64,000 nucleotides of DNA. It comes from a virus. The stretch covers positions 1 through 64,000 of the IMG/VR virus record IMGVR_UViG_3300035438_000194. One strand, given 5' to 3'. This document shows positions 1 through 7,233 of the stretch, one piece after another; position 1 is the first letter of the stretch, and every line of letters starts with the position of its first letter. A program made the position numbers and the translations under genes. The notes under the pieces were generated by a model. That model searched no databases, was not told where the DNA came from, and saw only the letters and a list, made by a program, of their open reading frames with translations.

Positions 1-436
1 TCTTCTCTTCAATCAACTTATTGACAATCTGTAACTTGGAAACACCAAGGTCCTTGAATTCAACAGTGCTAATATAAGTAGGATCAATATCACACGCAAA
101 CTTTTCTTTGTAGTCCTTGGCCAATGCGCTATGCCAGAACAGTTTGGACAACAGGTCACTAGCCCAATTATTGGTTAGCTCTTGTTTCCATAGATTCAAA
201 ACGTGTTGAGCTCGGTTATGCACCTTCTCAATACGTTTCTTCTTGTCCCAATGCATCTTACTCAGTTCTTCCTCCCCATACACAGATAGACCAAATAATG
301 CACGCTTGTACAGAAAATTCTGATAAGGTGTAAACGGGTCTTTCTCAAATTGAACTTTAGACTTTTGGAACTGCTTACCATAACGCTGGTAGCTACTTAA
401 CTTACCTTCATAGGTAACTTTTTGATAGGAACTCAT
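1..436 (-). CDS. Hypothetical protein, N-terminal part (runs off left edge)
   Basis: An open leftward frame begins at the ATG complementary to 434-436 and continues past base 1, giving 145 codons without a stop. The protein is basic and rich in Trp, Tyr and Lys (start MSSYQKVTYEGKLSSYQRYG) and looks helical and soluble. It follows the 537-986 gene on the same strand, with a hairpin between them. I do not recognise the family, and the missing C-terminus prevents a length comparison. Confidence 0.75.
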   Translation of the reverse strand, partial: MSSYQKVTYEGKLSSYQRYGKQFQKSKVQFEKDPFTPYQNFLYKRALFGLSVYGEEELSKMHWDKKKRIEKVHNRAQHVLNLWKQELTNNWASDLLSKLFWHSALAKDYKEKFACDIDPTYISTVEFKDLGVSKLQIVNKLIEEK

Positions 437-488
437 GATTGAATTGTGGGGTTAGATTATACAATAAGACAATACAGAACAGAACAGA

Positions 489-514
489 GGTGATAGTAAA
501 TCAATACTACCACC
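489..514 (-). terminator. Intergenic hairpin of the GGTGATAGTA type
   Basis: GGTGATAGTA (489-498) is complementary to TACTACCACC (505-514). On the minus strand all ten pairs form, one as a G-U wobble. On the plus strand the same position is an A-C mismatch, so the minus strand is the transcribed one. It lies just after the stop of the 537-986 gene. Similar GGTGATAG sequences follow two other leftward genes, at 8108 and 11191. There is no long U tail, so it may act as a 3'-end stabiliser or processing hairpin rather than a classic terminator. Confidence 0.5.
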
Positions 515-536
515 CCCGCAATGAACATTTAACAAC

Positions 537-986
537 TTACAAACTGATTTCTTCAGACTCTACTTCCACAGAGTTGAAGGCTTCACGGATAGCCTCAGTA
601 TTGGTATGAGCAATTAACTCATCCATATCTGTACCCGATACATTATAGAAACAGTTACGGTAGATTGGTTGACCATCAACACAACATACAATACCTGTAT
701 CACCTGCCATCTTATAATCCTTCTCTGGATTCTTAGTATTGAATGGCTCTAAAGACTCTTTAACTACAATCTTACCAGGTAGTTCCTGATCAGCCTTGTA
801 ACCAAACATTTCTAAGTGCTCAACCTTACCTTTGATAAGTGCACTTAATACCACTGGTTTAGCAAACCCTGTCTTCTCATCAATACTCATACGAGTTTGA
901 GATACACGGATGAAACCATAACCTTTACCGTTAGAGGTAACAACAAGACCTGCTTTATTAGCAGTAACGCGAACTGATGTGTTCAT
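537..986 (-). CDS. Hypothetical protein, possibly ssDNA-binding-like
   Basis: 149 aa from the Met complementary to 984-986 (MNTSVRV). An upstream in-frame ATG would add 22 residues translated from AT-rich leader, so the internal start is preferred. The protein looks beta-rich (VRVTANKAGLVVTSNGKGYG) and ends in an acidic tail (VEVESEEISL). A compact beta domain with an acidic tail is reminiscent of phage ssDNA-binding proteins, but no diagnostic motif is visible and the function is unassigned. It sits downstream of the acidic 1049-1339 gene on the same strand. Confidence 0.7.
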   Translation of the reverse strand: MNTSVRVTANKAGLVVTSNGKGYGFIRVSQTRMSIDEKTGFAKPVVLSALIKGKVEHLEMFGYKADQELPGKIVVKESLEPFNTKNPEKDYKMAGDTGIVCCVDGQPIYRNCFYNVSGTDMDELIAHTNTEAIREAFNSVEVESEEISL

Positions 987-1048
987 TTTAATAAAAGATT
1001 TAATTAGTTGATTGTTAGTAGAATAGGGCAACAATCTCACCCGTAAGA

Positions 1049-1339
1049 TCACTCTGGATCAATGTCCAGATCTGTAGCATCAAACCCGTCTTCATCAATG
1101 ATGTCATGACCGAAGTATTCATTGTGATATCTCTCATGGTATTCAACATCATCAATAGGCTCATCATCCTCATCAGGATCAATGATAGGTGCCTTCTTAA
1201 TAACTGAACCGTGAAAGGGATTTGTTACATGCTCTCCAGCATTAATAGATATAAGGTATTGTATATCAGCATCACTCAGATCAAGTATGTCCGAGATGTC
1301 TAAGTTTACAACCTTTCCATTGGGTAGCTGGTAATACAT
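1049..1339 (-). CDS. Acidic hypothetical protein
   Basis: 96 aa, strongly acidic in its second half (DPDEDDEPIDDVEYHERYH and DIIDEDGFDATDLDIDPE), pI clearly low. The N-terminus (MYYQLPNGKVVNLDISDILDL) looks like a short strand-helix segment. It is probably co-transcribed with the 537-986 gene 63 nt downstream. Its low pI recalls small acidic phage proteins that bind basic partners or mimic DNA, but that is only a composition-based guess. No family recognised. Confidence 0.65.
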   Translation of the reverse strand: MYYQLPNGKVVNLDISDILDLSDADIQYLISINAGEHVTNPFHGSVIKKAPIIDPDEDDEPIDDVEYHERYHNEYFGHDIIDEDGFDATDLDIDPE

Positions 1340-1417
1340 TTACATAGTGTTACACAAATATAGATTGCATAAGAAGAAAACCGTTGATTTACAATAAGAT
1401 AAGAAAGATATGTTACA

Positions 1418-1597
1418 TTATATAACAAAAGCCACTAAGGCAATTACTAATGCAACACCGGCCAAGATGGTATTATACTTTATTAACAACTTCATAGCTG
1501 CTAACTGAGTAATTATATCATCGTGCTTAACCTGTAATTCTTTCTTATATCTCTCGTATGTGCCCATATATAATGGACGCTTATCTTGCTCACTCAT
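1418..1597 (-). CDS. Small single-pass membrane protein
   Basis: 59 aa from MSEQDKRPLYMGTYERYKKE. A charged N-terminal half with coiled-coil character is followed by one hydrophobic helix at about residues 40-59 (LLIKYNTILAGVALVIALVA) that ends the protein, so it should be a C-tail-anchored protein with its N-terminus in the cytoplasm. It fills the gap between the acidic 1049-1339 gene and the divergent metallophosphoesterase at 1668. Function unknown; a lysis or membrane role is possible but unsupported. Confidence 0.55.
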   Translation of the reverse strand: MSEQDKRPLYMGTYERYKKELQVKHDDIITQLAAMKLLIKYNTILAGVALVIALVAFVI

Positions 1598-1667
1598 ATT
1601 AAAAAATTGTTTAAAGCTTGGATAATCAATGAATTATCCCTAATCTTGTATAAGATATCCACACTCT

Positions 1668-2669
1668 ATGAATAAGATCACCATTAATGGTAAGCTTGCA
1701 AAGCAGTATCTTAAGAAGTATCCTAAACTTCCCATCATGACCATCGCTAAACTTATGTACTCTGAGAATGATATGCACTTCAATAGTGTGGATCACGCTC
1801 GGTCACTACTTAAGAATCATGCAGGACTAGCGGGTAAAGAAAAAAGAAAGACCGTAGATCCAGAATTACAAAGACCTATTACCTACAACTATGCACCATT
1901 TAATGATATACCAAAATCATATAAGTCTGGACCTAATGACTTTGTACTACCAAATGATGCTAATCATATCCTTGTTCTTTCTGATGTACACTTCCCTTAT
2001 CATGATGAAGAAGCTCTTGGTACTGCTATTCAATATGGTATTCAACAACAAGTAAACACAATACTTCTTAACGGTGATATCTTAGATTTCTACCAGTTGT
2101 CACGCTTTGATAAGGACCCAAGCAAACCTAAGATGCAAGTAGAACTTGAGCAAGGTAGATGGTTTATGAAAGCACTACGCACAGCATTTCCTAAGGCTAG
2201 GATTTACTACAAGATTGGTAATCATGAAGAACGCCTAGAGAAATGGCTAAGACTTAAGGCACCCGAGTGGATTGGTATGGATGAGTTTGAGTTAAAGATG
2301 TTACTCCGTTTTGGGGAGAATCAAATACAACTCATAGACTCAACATCAACAATCAAAGTAGGTAACCTTAATATCATCCACGGTCATGAATACCTTGGTG
2401 GTGGTACAGTGAACCCTGCAAGGAACCTATACCTAAAAGCAAAAGCAAGTACTATCTGCGGTCACTTCCATAGAAAATCAGAATTTACAACTCGTGATAT
2501 AAACAACAAAATCCAAGGGGCTTGGACTACAGGTTGCTTATGCGAGTTATATCCTGAGTATATGAAAGGGCATTCAGATTGGGTACATGGATTTGCAGTA
2601 GTTAAAGTAGAAAAGGACGGTACCTTTTCAGTAGACAACAAGTTGATCATTGACGGAGTAGTAATGTAA
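1668..2669 (+). CDS. Calcineurin-like metallophosphoesterase
   Basis: 333 aa. The complete dinuclear-metal signature of the metallophosphoesterase superfamily is visible in order: DVH at 106-108, NGD at 135-137, GNHE at 184-187, HGH at 238-240 and GHFH at 265-268. An N-terminal region of about 95 residues precedes the catalytic core and contains a helical stretch that could bind nucleic acid. The family hydrolyses phosphomono- or diesters; the phage substrate cannot be deduced. The gene points rightward inside a mostly leftward region and is followed 7 nt later by the 2677-2898 gene, so the two form a small operon. Confidence 0.9.
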   Translation: MNKITINGKLAKQYLKKYPKLPIMTIAKLMYSENDMHFNSVDHARSLLKNHAGLAGKEKRKTVDPELQRPITYNYAPFNDIPKSYKSGPNDFVLPNDANHILVLSDVHFPYHDEEALGTAIQYGIQQQVNTILLNGDILDFYQLSRFDKDPSKPKMQVELEQGRWFMKALRTAFPKARIYYKIGNHEERLEKWLRLKAPEWIGMDEFELKMLLRFGENQIQLIDSTSTIKVGNLNIIHGHEYLGGGTVNPARNLYLKAKASTICGHFHRKSEFTTRDINNKIQGAWTTGCLCELYPEYMKGHSDWVHGFAVVKVEKDGTFSVDNKLIIDGVVM

Positions 2670-2676
2670 GATAACT

Positions 2677-2898
2677 ATGGCAACGTATATAAAGGCAGGA
2701 ACATACCAAGTGCCACACTCTGATGAGCAGATTGAGGCTAACATTTATATAGATGCACGAGTAATACAAGTACTAGACAGTGAAGAGGATCTTGTTATAG
2801 AACTTACATATGAGGAACTCCGTGGTATTATGGCCATTATGGCAGCAGAGCAGGAGAAGACTCACTTAAGAATACAAGCCTTGGGTAGAAATAATTAG
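2677..2898 (+). CDS. Hypothetical protein
   Basis: 73 aa, starting MATYIKAGTYQVPHSDEQ. A short predicted beta N-terminus is followed by a helix (YEELRGIMAIMAAEQEKTH). It follows the metallophosphoesterase by 7 nt on the same strand and overlaps the convergent 2895-3251 gene by 4 nt at its stop. No recognised domain; probably translated together with the phosphoesterase. Confidence 0.65.
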   Translation: MATYIKAGTYQVPHSDEQIEANIYIDARVIQVLDSEEDLVIELTYEELRGIMAIMAAEQEKTHLRIQALGRNN

Positions 2899-3251
2899 CC
2901 AAAGATACTATTCCATATCCTTCTAAACACACCCGCCTTTGGGTTCTTGCGAGCCTTTCTAGTAGATCTCTTAGCTTTTGGTTCTGTAGTATTCTCACGA
3001 AGAGGATATCTTTTTCTATAAAGATCTTTCTGATAGTCATAATAGAGTTTTATAAAGTTATTATAACGCTCATCGTGTATGCGTATTCTTCCTTGCCACT
3101 TTCCCGTAATAGAATCTTTGTAAAGAATACCCGATTCAATAAGATGTTTAGCCAGAGGCATACCTTCTAACCTTGCTGCGGTAGTTGGACTCATACCCTC
3201 ATTTACATTTTTGCATACCTTTAATACGCGTTCTTTGGTTAATTTACCCAT
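2895..3251 (-). CDS. Basic hypothetical protein, possible HTH DNA-binding
   Basis: 118 aa. Residues about 5-45 (LTKERVLKVCKNVNEGMSPT then TAARLEGMPLAKHLIESG) have the rhythm of a helix-turn-helix, with a GMSPTTAARLEG turn like that of Hin/terminase-small-type HTHs. The C-terminal third is very basic (KAKRSTRKARKNPKAGVFRR). This suggests a DNA-binding protein, but the assignment rests on pattern only. It converges on the 2677-2898 gene, sharing 4 nt. Confidence 0.65.
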   Translation of the reverse strand: MGKLTKERVLKVCKNVNEGMSPTTAARLEGMPLAKHLIESGILYKDSITGKWQGRIRIHDERYNNFIKLYYDYQKDLYRKRYPLRENTTEPKAKRSTRKARKNPKAGVFRRIWNSIFG

Positions 3252-3345
3252 ATAATTGTTTGTTTAATTGATACTTGCTTAACCCTAACTGCAAAGTGGG
3301 AGAATCGTAACTCCCACAATGCATCAGGTCTCTTCACCCTTAAAA

Positions 3346-4491
3346 TTACATCCAATCAACTTCCACCAGTTGAATAGGATCACCTAAAGAATTAACCTTA
3401 TAGTTATCCTTGAACCACTGCTGTACTTCAGGTTTCTCTAACCATTCTTTCACATAATCGTGATAGCATTGGTCAACAGACTTGTTATTCTTACTATACA
3501 TCTGGTTAATAATGAAGTTATCATCTTCCCAGTTTTTAGTAATACCAACAGTAGCACGTGCATCACGGTCAGCAAACTTCAATACAAAGTAACTCTTGTC
3601 AGTAACCTGTGTATTATAGTTAGTATACACACAGTGAGACATCATTCTGCCTTCTATATATAGGTCCTTACTATTAGTGATTAATTCTAGACAACCGTTA
3701 TGTGGTAAGCTGTTAAGATACTTATAGTCAACAGACTGTACAGAATCTTGCTCAATATCCATTATCTCTTTGGTCCAATCTTGGTGAACTTCTTTGACAC
3801 GGTTATTTGACCACTTAAAGTCTATCTTACGCCCTAACATTTGAGCCTGCTTGATTAAGTCTTGCATTATCCAATCTACAGCACCATTTGAAATTACATA
3901 TTCAATAGCGTGGTTAGGATCCTTGGCAACACTTAATGTATCAGCAAGACCCTGAATTCTAAAGCCTTGATTCTTATTAACATAGTCCCATACTAACTCG
4001 GTAGATATATTCATACCACGCATAGTTGGGTTAGTCTTAATGATAGCCTTGATTAAGTCTCTTGGATTAGTAATCTTACCTAACAATACCTTATTGATAT
4101 TGCTATTGGTAGTACTCATTTGTAATCCCATAGGTGAATTGGTAAACCATTCAGCCTTAAAGTACTTACACATATCACCGAGTAGAAGAGTACCGTTAGT
4201 AGCAGCCTGCTTACCATACCACCACTTAAATTTCTTGGTAGCCTTCTCATATGTACAACCAAAGGTGGAATCTCTTTTAAGATATAACCCTGTTTTGTTA
4301 TTCCATCTAGGGTTGCAGTTATTACTTGCCCAATAGATATGAGTATCAGACTCTGCTCTGGTATCTTCTGTCCAAACATATAAAGAACCCTTAAAGTAGT
4401 GGAACCTTTGCTTATCAATAGGTTGACTCTTAACGTTCAGATATGTAGTTTTTTGAATAGGAGTAAAATCCGTAATATTAGTTACTTGCAT
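3346..4491 (-). CDS. PcfJ-like domain protein
   Basis: 381 aa. The C-terminal third carries the PcfJ-like signature: EGRMMSHCV at 280-288, followed by YFVLKFADRDARATVGI and then IINQMYSKNNKSVD at 327-340. PcfJ-domain proteins occur in conjugative plasmids and many phages; their biochemical role is not established. The N-terminal 250 residues are unassigned, with several Trp and Lys clusters. The gene begins 34 nt downstream of the tRNA-like RNA (4526-4603) on the same strand and could be read from the same transcript. Confidence 0.75.
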   Translation of the reverse strand: MQVTNITDFTPIQKTTYLNVKSQPIDKQRFHYFKGSLYVWTEDTRAESDTHIYWASNNCNPRWNNKTGLYLKRDSTFGCTYEKATKKFKWWYGKQAATNGTLLLGDMCKYFKAEWFTNSPMGLQMSTTNSNINKVLLGKITNPRDLIKAIIKTNPTMRGMNISTELVWDYVNKNQGFRIQGLADTLSVAKDPNHAIEYVISNGAVDWIMQDLIKQAQMLGRKIDFKWSNNRVKEVHQDWTKEIMDIEQDSVQSVDYKYLNSLPHNGCLELITNSKDLYIEGRMMSHCVYTNYNTQVTDKSYFVLKFADRDARATVGITKNWEDDNFIINQMYSKNNKSVDQCYHDYVKEWLEKPEVQQWFKDNYKVNSLGDPIQLVEVDWM

Positions 4492-4525
4492 TTGAGTTGG
4501 TTTTTTAGTTGATATAAATTTTAGA

Positions 4526-4603
4526 AGCCAGGGTGAGACTCGAACTCACAACGCACAACCATAAAGGGTGTGATACCATTTCCACATTACGTGCTACCTG
4601 ACT
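4526..4603 (-). tRNA. tRNA-like element, non-canonical
   Basis: Read on the minus strand, 78 nt begin AGTCAGG and end CCTGGCT, a 7-bp acceptor-type stem with one U-G pair. U8-A9 follow, and the 3' half has a perfect T-arm: GTGAG, loop TTCGAGT, CTCAC. One reading of the anticodon arm (loop CTTTATG) has U33 and anticodon UUA, but its stem has a mismatch, and the D region is about 5-6 nt too long for a canonical fold. An alternative fold pairs GCAC with GTGC and contains a TGTGG/TCACA hairpin. No CCA is encoded. It may be a degenerate tRNA or a tRNA mimic; I favour a mimic. Confidence 0.4.
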
Positions 4604-4691
4604 GGGTTACCCCGCGTCACCGTTGTATTTAACAGTAACTAAACTTAATTTGAGGACCGTTGTCCTTCCCGATGAAAAAAGTTGTGACGCG
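4526..4691 (-). ncRNA. Candidate structured RNA ending in a tRNA-like domain
   Basis: Upstream of the tRNA-like domain, on the same strand, CGCGTCAC/GTGACGCG (4684-4691 with 4613-4620) form an 8-bp helix. It encloses a perfect AGGAC-AACG-GTCCT hairpin (4653-4666). A GGG-GUAA-CCC hairpin with a GNRA loop (4604-4613) links this helix to the tRNA-like domain. The succession of three local helices and a tRNA-like end over 166 nt, with no coding frame, argues for a functional RNA. It lies between the lipoprotein gene (stop at 4704) and the PcfJ-like gene, downstream of the DUF2828 operon. Confidence 0.5.
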
Positions 4692-4703
4692 AGGTAGTAT
4701 TGT

Positions 4704-4871
4704 TTACCACTTGTTGTGTTTCTTATAACACTTGGAGGGCTTAGCATTGTGAGACTTCTTATGATGAGTCTTATAATCATACCCGTGTTGTGAACTTGAG
4801 CAGGAGGTTAACAATGCGACCAATGTGATTAGGGCAAAATACATTATGATGTACGCATTACTCTTCTTCAT
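4704..4871 (-). CDS. Small lipoprotein with lipobox
   Basis: 55 aa. MKKS is followed by a hydrophobic signal helix and the lipobox LLTSC with Cys24, then a mature part of only about 31 residues that is Ser, His and Lys rich (SSSQHGYDYKTHHKKSHNAK). Signal peptidase II processing and lipid anchoring are expected. Phage-encoded mini-lipoproteins such as T5 Llp block superinfection by masking receptors, so an exclusion role is plausible but inferred. The start overlaps the 4858-5025 gene by 14 nt, implying coupled translation. A paralogue is at 10693-10845. Confidence 0.7.
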   Translation of the reverse strand: MKKSNAYIIMYFALITLVALLTSCSSSQHGYDYKTHHKKSHNAKPSKCYKKHNKW

Positions 4872-5025
4872 TCTCTTTTGTGTTTAAGGGTTGGTTGTCT
4901 TCTTCTGCTAATTCTCTGAAGAGTAGTTCTCTTTCCTGTTCTTGTTCTTGGTAATGAAAGGAAGCAGATAACTCTTGCTCATCTAACATCTTCTGAAACT
5001 CGGGGCTATTCTTTGTCTTACTCAT
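4858..5025 (-). CDS. Small acidic coiled-coil protein
   Basis: 55 aa, Glu/Gln-rich and predicted helical throughout (MSKTKNSPEFQKMLDEQELS, then EQEQERELLFRELAEED). The reading frame is intact and its end overlaps the start of the lipoprotein gene by 14 nt in another frame, the typical arrangement of coupled phage genes. Function unknown. With the DUF2828 gene upstream it seems to form one leftward transcription unit. Confidence 0.55.
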   Translation of the reverse strand: MSKTKNSPEFQKMLDEQELSASFHYQEQEQERELLFRELAEEDNQPLNTKENEEE

Positions 5026-5104
5026 AAGGCTTTAGTTATTTATTAGCACTGAAAAAAATATAAAAGGGACACCATTACAGCATCCCTTTTAATATATGTA
5101 ACCA

Positions 5105-6508
5105 CTAATCCAACTTGATACAACTGTATCTATCAGAGTTAACGGTCTTTAGCATTACTGCTAACGGATTCAAATCATCACCACCTAATACAGACTTGAT
5201 AATGCTCGGACTATATCCGCTCACAAGTGCAGTGTTTGGTGTGTCAACCTTCACAGGTACATTACCCAATCTACCATTCACATTCCAAAAGATTATACCT
5301 GGCATCTGATAGCCTGCAGCAGCATACATACCCTTGATTGCATCAAAGTTAGTACGTCTATCACACGCTTGGTCAAACTCCATATCACTGATAATCAGTA
5401 ACTTGGTTGGCATATCTTCCTGTGATACTTTACCTGCAATTGCACGGTTAAGTAACACATTGAATGTCTTGAATAAGTCAGTGTTCATACCCCAATCTGC
5501 TTGACGTAGGTTAACTACTCTCTCTGCAAGAGTATTACCTTGTATCAGGCGGAACTGTGGACTCTCACTAAACGTCAATACTAAATCCTTGAAAGGACCT
5601 TCATTGCGTTCAGAGATATACAAACCTAACCCGATTGATACGTCCATTGGTGTACCCATCATACTACCTGATACATCACAGATTGGTAAGATACGCTCTG
5701 TACAACCTTCCATATAATTAGGTAAAGACTTCCACATAGCATCATATGCTGCTGCGTTAGACTCTTCACCCCAATTCATATTTGTGATCTTGTTAACAAT
5801 ATCACTTGGAAACAGTACCGAAGCGTTCATCTTCTGTTTACCTTCCATAACATCACTGATATAAGAACTGTATCTTACACCATCGTGCTTGGTAAAAGAG
5901 TTACTATATCTCTTTCCTGCAACAGATGGAACTGTACTATACTGAATAGTTTCCCATTCATTAGCACACATCTTCTGCTCAACAGTATTAGACATAGCAG
6001 TTAGTCTTCTACGGAAGGTACCCGCTGATACATTGAGGTACTTATGCATAGCAACAAACCATTCACCTTTACGGGGAAACCATTTGGCTAACAGATTAGC
6101 ATTCTCATTCTCCTTCAGTTGGTGGTCCAACCAATTAAGAGTATTATCACTCGGTCTTTCAATGATGAAGATGTCTTTCCAATAACCAAACACAGGTATA
6201 TGTATAGCAACTTGCTCATACACATCTGGGAATGATATCAAAAGACTTCTCATTATCACTTGGAAGAAACGCTTCTCACCTGCACCACCGCGTGCATCAC
6301 GTGCCCAAAATACTATCTTAAGAGCAGTAAGTTTATCTTCACGATAAGCCCTGATAAATGCTTTTATGATATCTTCTTCAGGCATAAAACGGCTCGCACC
6401 TGCTATAAAGAACAGGTCAATACAGAAATTACCCGCAGTACTATGTGTAACTGCTCCGTTATTGGTAAGACTGTCATTAGAAAACATTGCGTTGGTAAAA
6501 GTATCCAT
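5105..6508 (-). CDS. DUF2828 protein with von Willebrand A domain (Ro60/TROVE-like plan)
   Basis: 467 aa from the Met complementary to 6506-6508 (MDTFTNAMFSN); an in-frame ATG 23 codons earlier would start inside the leader. The N-terminal part is helical and contains ARDARGGAGEK (residues 69-79), typical of DUF2828. The C-terminal vWA domain has the MIDAS motif DVSGSM at 278-283, the MIDAS Thr in GMNTD near 343 and ISDMEFD at about 374-380. Helical repeats followed by a vWA domain are also the plan of Ro60/Rsr, which bind Y RNA. Kinship with Ro60 is a structural inference. A Y-RNA-like helix lies 30 nt upstream and a tRNA-like RNA follows the operon. Confidence 0.85.
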   Translation of the reverse strand: MDTFTNAMFSNDSLTNNGAVTHSTAGNFCIDLFFIAGASRFMPEEDIIKAFIRAYREDKLTALKIVFWARDARGGAGEKRFFQVIMRSLLISFPDVYEQVAIHIPVFGYWKDIFIIERPSDNTLNWLDHQLKENENANLLAKWFPRKGEWFVAMHKYLNVSAGTFRRRLTAMSNTVEQKMCANEWETIQYSTVPSVAGKRYSNSFTKHDGVRYSSYISDVMEGKQKMNASVLFPSDIVNKITNMNWGEESNAAAYDAMWKSLPNYMEGCTERILPICDVSGSMMGTPMDVSIGLGLYISERNEGPFKDLVLTFSESPQFRLIQGNTLAERVVNLRQADWGMNTDLFKTFNVLLNRAIAGKVSQEDMPTKLLIISDMEFDQACDRRTNFDAIKGMYAAAGYQMPGIIFWNVNGRLGNVPVKVDTPNTALVSGYSPSIIKSVLGGDDLNPLAVMLKTVNSDRYSCIKLD

Positions 6509-6538
6509 TGCTTTAAGGGTTTTGGTTAAACAAATTAT

Positions 6539-6629
6539 GAGATTGGTAGGCCACGGTATCACTACTCGGCTTTGCACATACTACAGAATGAAGAGAGCCT
6601 AACAGTTAACTGTTGTGACCTACCATCTC
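6539..6629 (-). ncRNA. Y-RNA-like hairpin upstream of the DUF2828 gene
   Basis: On the minus strand, GAGATGGTAGGTCAC at the 5' end pairs with GTGGCCTACCAATCTC at the 3' end: 15 bp with one U-G pair and a single bulged A. On the plus strand the U-G position is a C-A mismatch, which favours minus-strand transcription, co-directional with the DUF2828 gene that starts 30 nt downstream. The enclosed loop of about 60 nt holds an AACAG-UUAA-CUGUU hairpin and a GGCU/AGCC helix. Y RNAs likewise close on a long terminal helix with a bulge that Ro60 recognises. It could also be a 5'-UTR regulatory element. Confidence 0.55.
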
Positions 6630-6936
6630 GTTTTGCATTGTATTTTTTTTACAGTGCTGATTCATTCTTTAATGTGCGGGGTTATCTTATGCTAAACAGA
6701 ATAGTTGTTTAACCTTATTATAATTGTAGTTTTAATAGTGCTGAACTATACTTCACTAACATAAGACGGGTTGTAAAGATACAGAATGCAGTTTAACTTA
6801 CCATAGTTTTTTATAGTGCGGTTAACATTCTTCACTTTACAATAGGGTACGTGATAATCAGTAAAGGTGCAGGGGGCTACCCATTTTTTGAACCTTGCGG
6901 GTTTTTACCGCTTCTGCATTACCACAATATGAGTAG
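6630..6936 (-). repeat. Non-coding stretch with three imperfect ~80-bp repeats
   Basis: No credible ORF. AGTGCTG/AGTGCGG recurs at 6653-6659, 6737-6743 and 6815-6821, spaced 84 and 78 bp. Each copy is flanked by similar sequence: an A/T run on one side; CATTCTT or CTTCACT, a G-rich patch and ACAGAAT or ATAATCAG on the other. On the minus strand each reads roughly C(A/C)GCACT(A/G)T followed by A-rich sequence. At 6868-6918 TGCAG/CTGCA flank further inverted sequence. Possible roles are tandem promoters, operators or small-RNA copies. Confidence 0.4.
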
Positions 6937-7101
6937 TTATAACATATCAAGAATCGGTAACTCATCATCTTCATCACTAATAACTTTGCGGTAGTTATCA
7001 TCATCACACATAAGAGAGTAAACAGAGTAGAAATCTAACTTACTAATAGAGGAGTAGACTATCAGAGCAGTAGGCTTATGTACTAATAGGTAGGTAATCA
7101 T
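6937..7101 (-). CDS. Small hypothetical protein
   Basis: 54 aa (MITYLLVHKPTALIVYSSIS at the start; acidic C-terminus with DDDNY and SDEDDELP). The frame is intact and on the same strand as all neighbours. The N-terminal half is moderately hydrophobic and beta-like, not long enough for a clear membrane helix. No family recognised. An AT-rich leader without a Shine-Dalgarno sequence precedes it. Confidence 0.45.
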   Translation of the reverse strand: MITYLLVHKPTALIVYSSISKLDFYSVYSLMCDDDNYRKVISDEDDELPILDML

Positions 7102-7233
7102 AGTTTTTTAATTTGCTATATATTACAGTAATTGTACTATAAGGGTGATTTTCAGTGAGTTGTAACTGTTACAAGAGTGCAGTGTGTGTTGCTGTCACAC
7201 ACACTAACACGCTTATAATCAATTAGTTAACCA

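Noticed and set aside
4526-4603. Ochre-suppressor tRNA supporting stop-codon reassignment
   Set aside because: The UUA anticodon depends on an imperfect stem, and TAA is the usual stop of phage genes here; TAG and TGA also end genes (TerL, GroES-like), so no recoding is evident.
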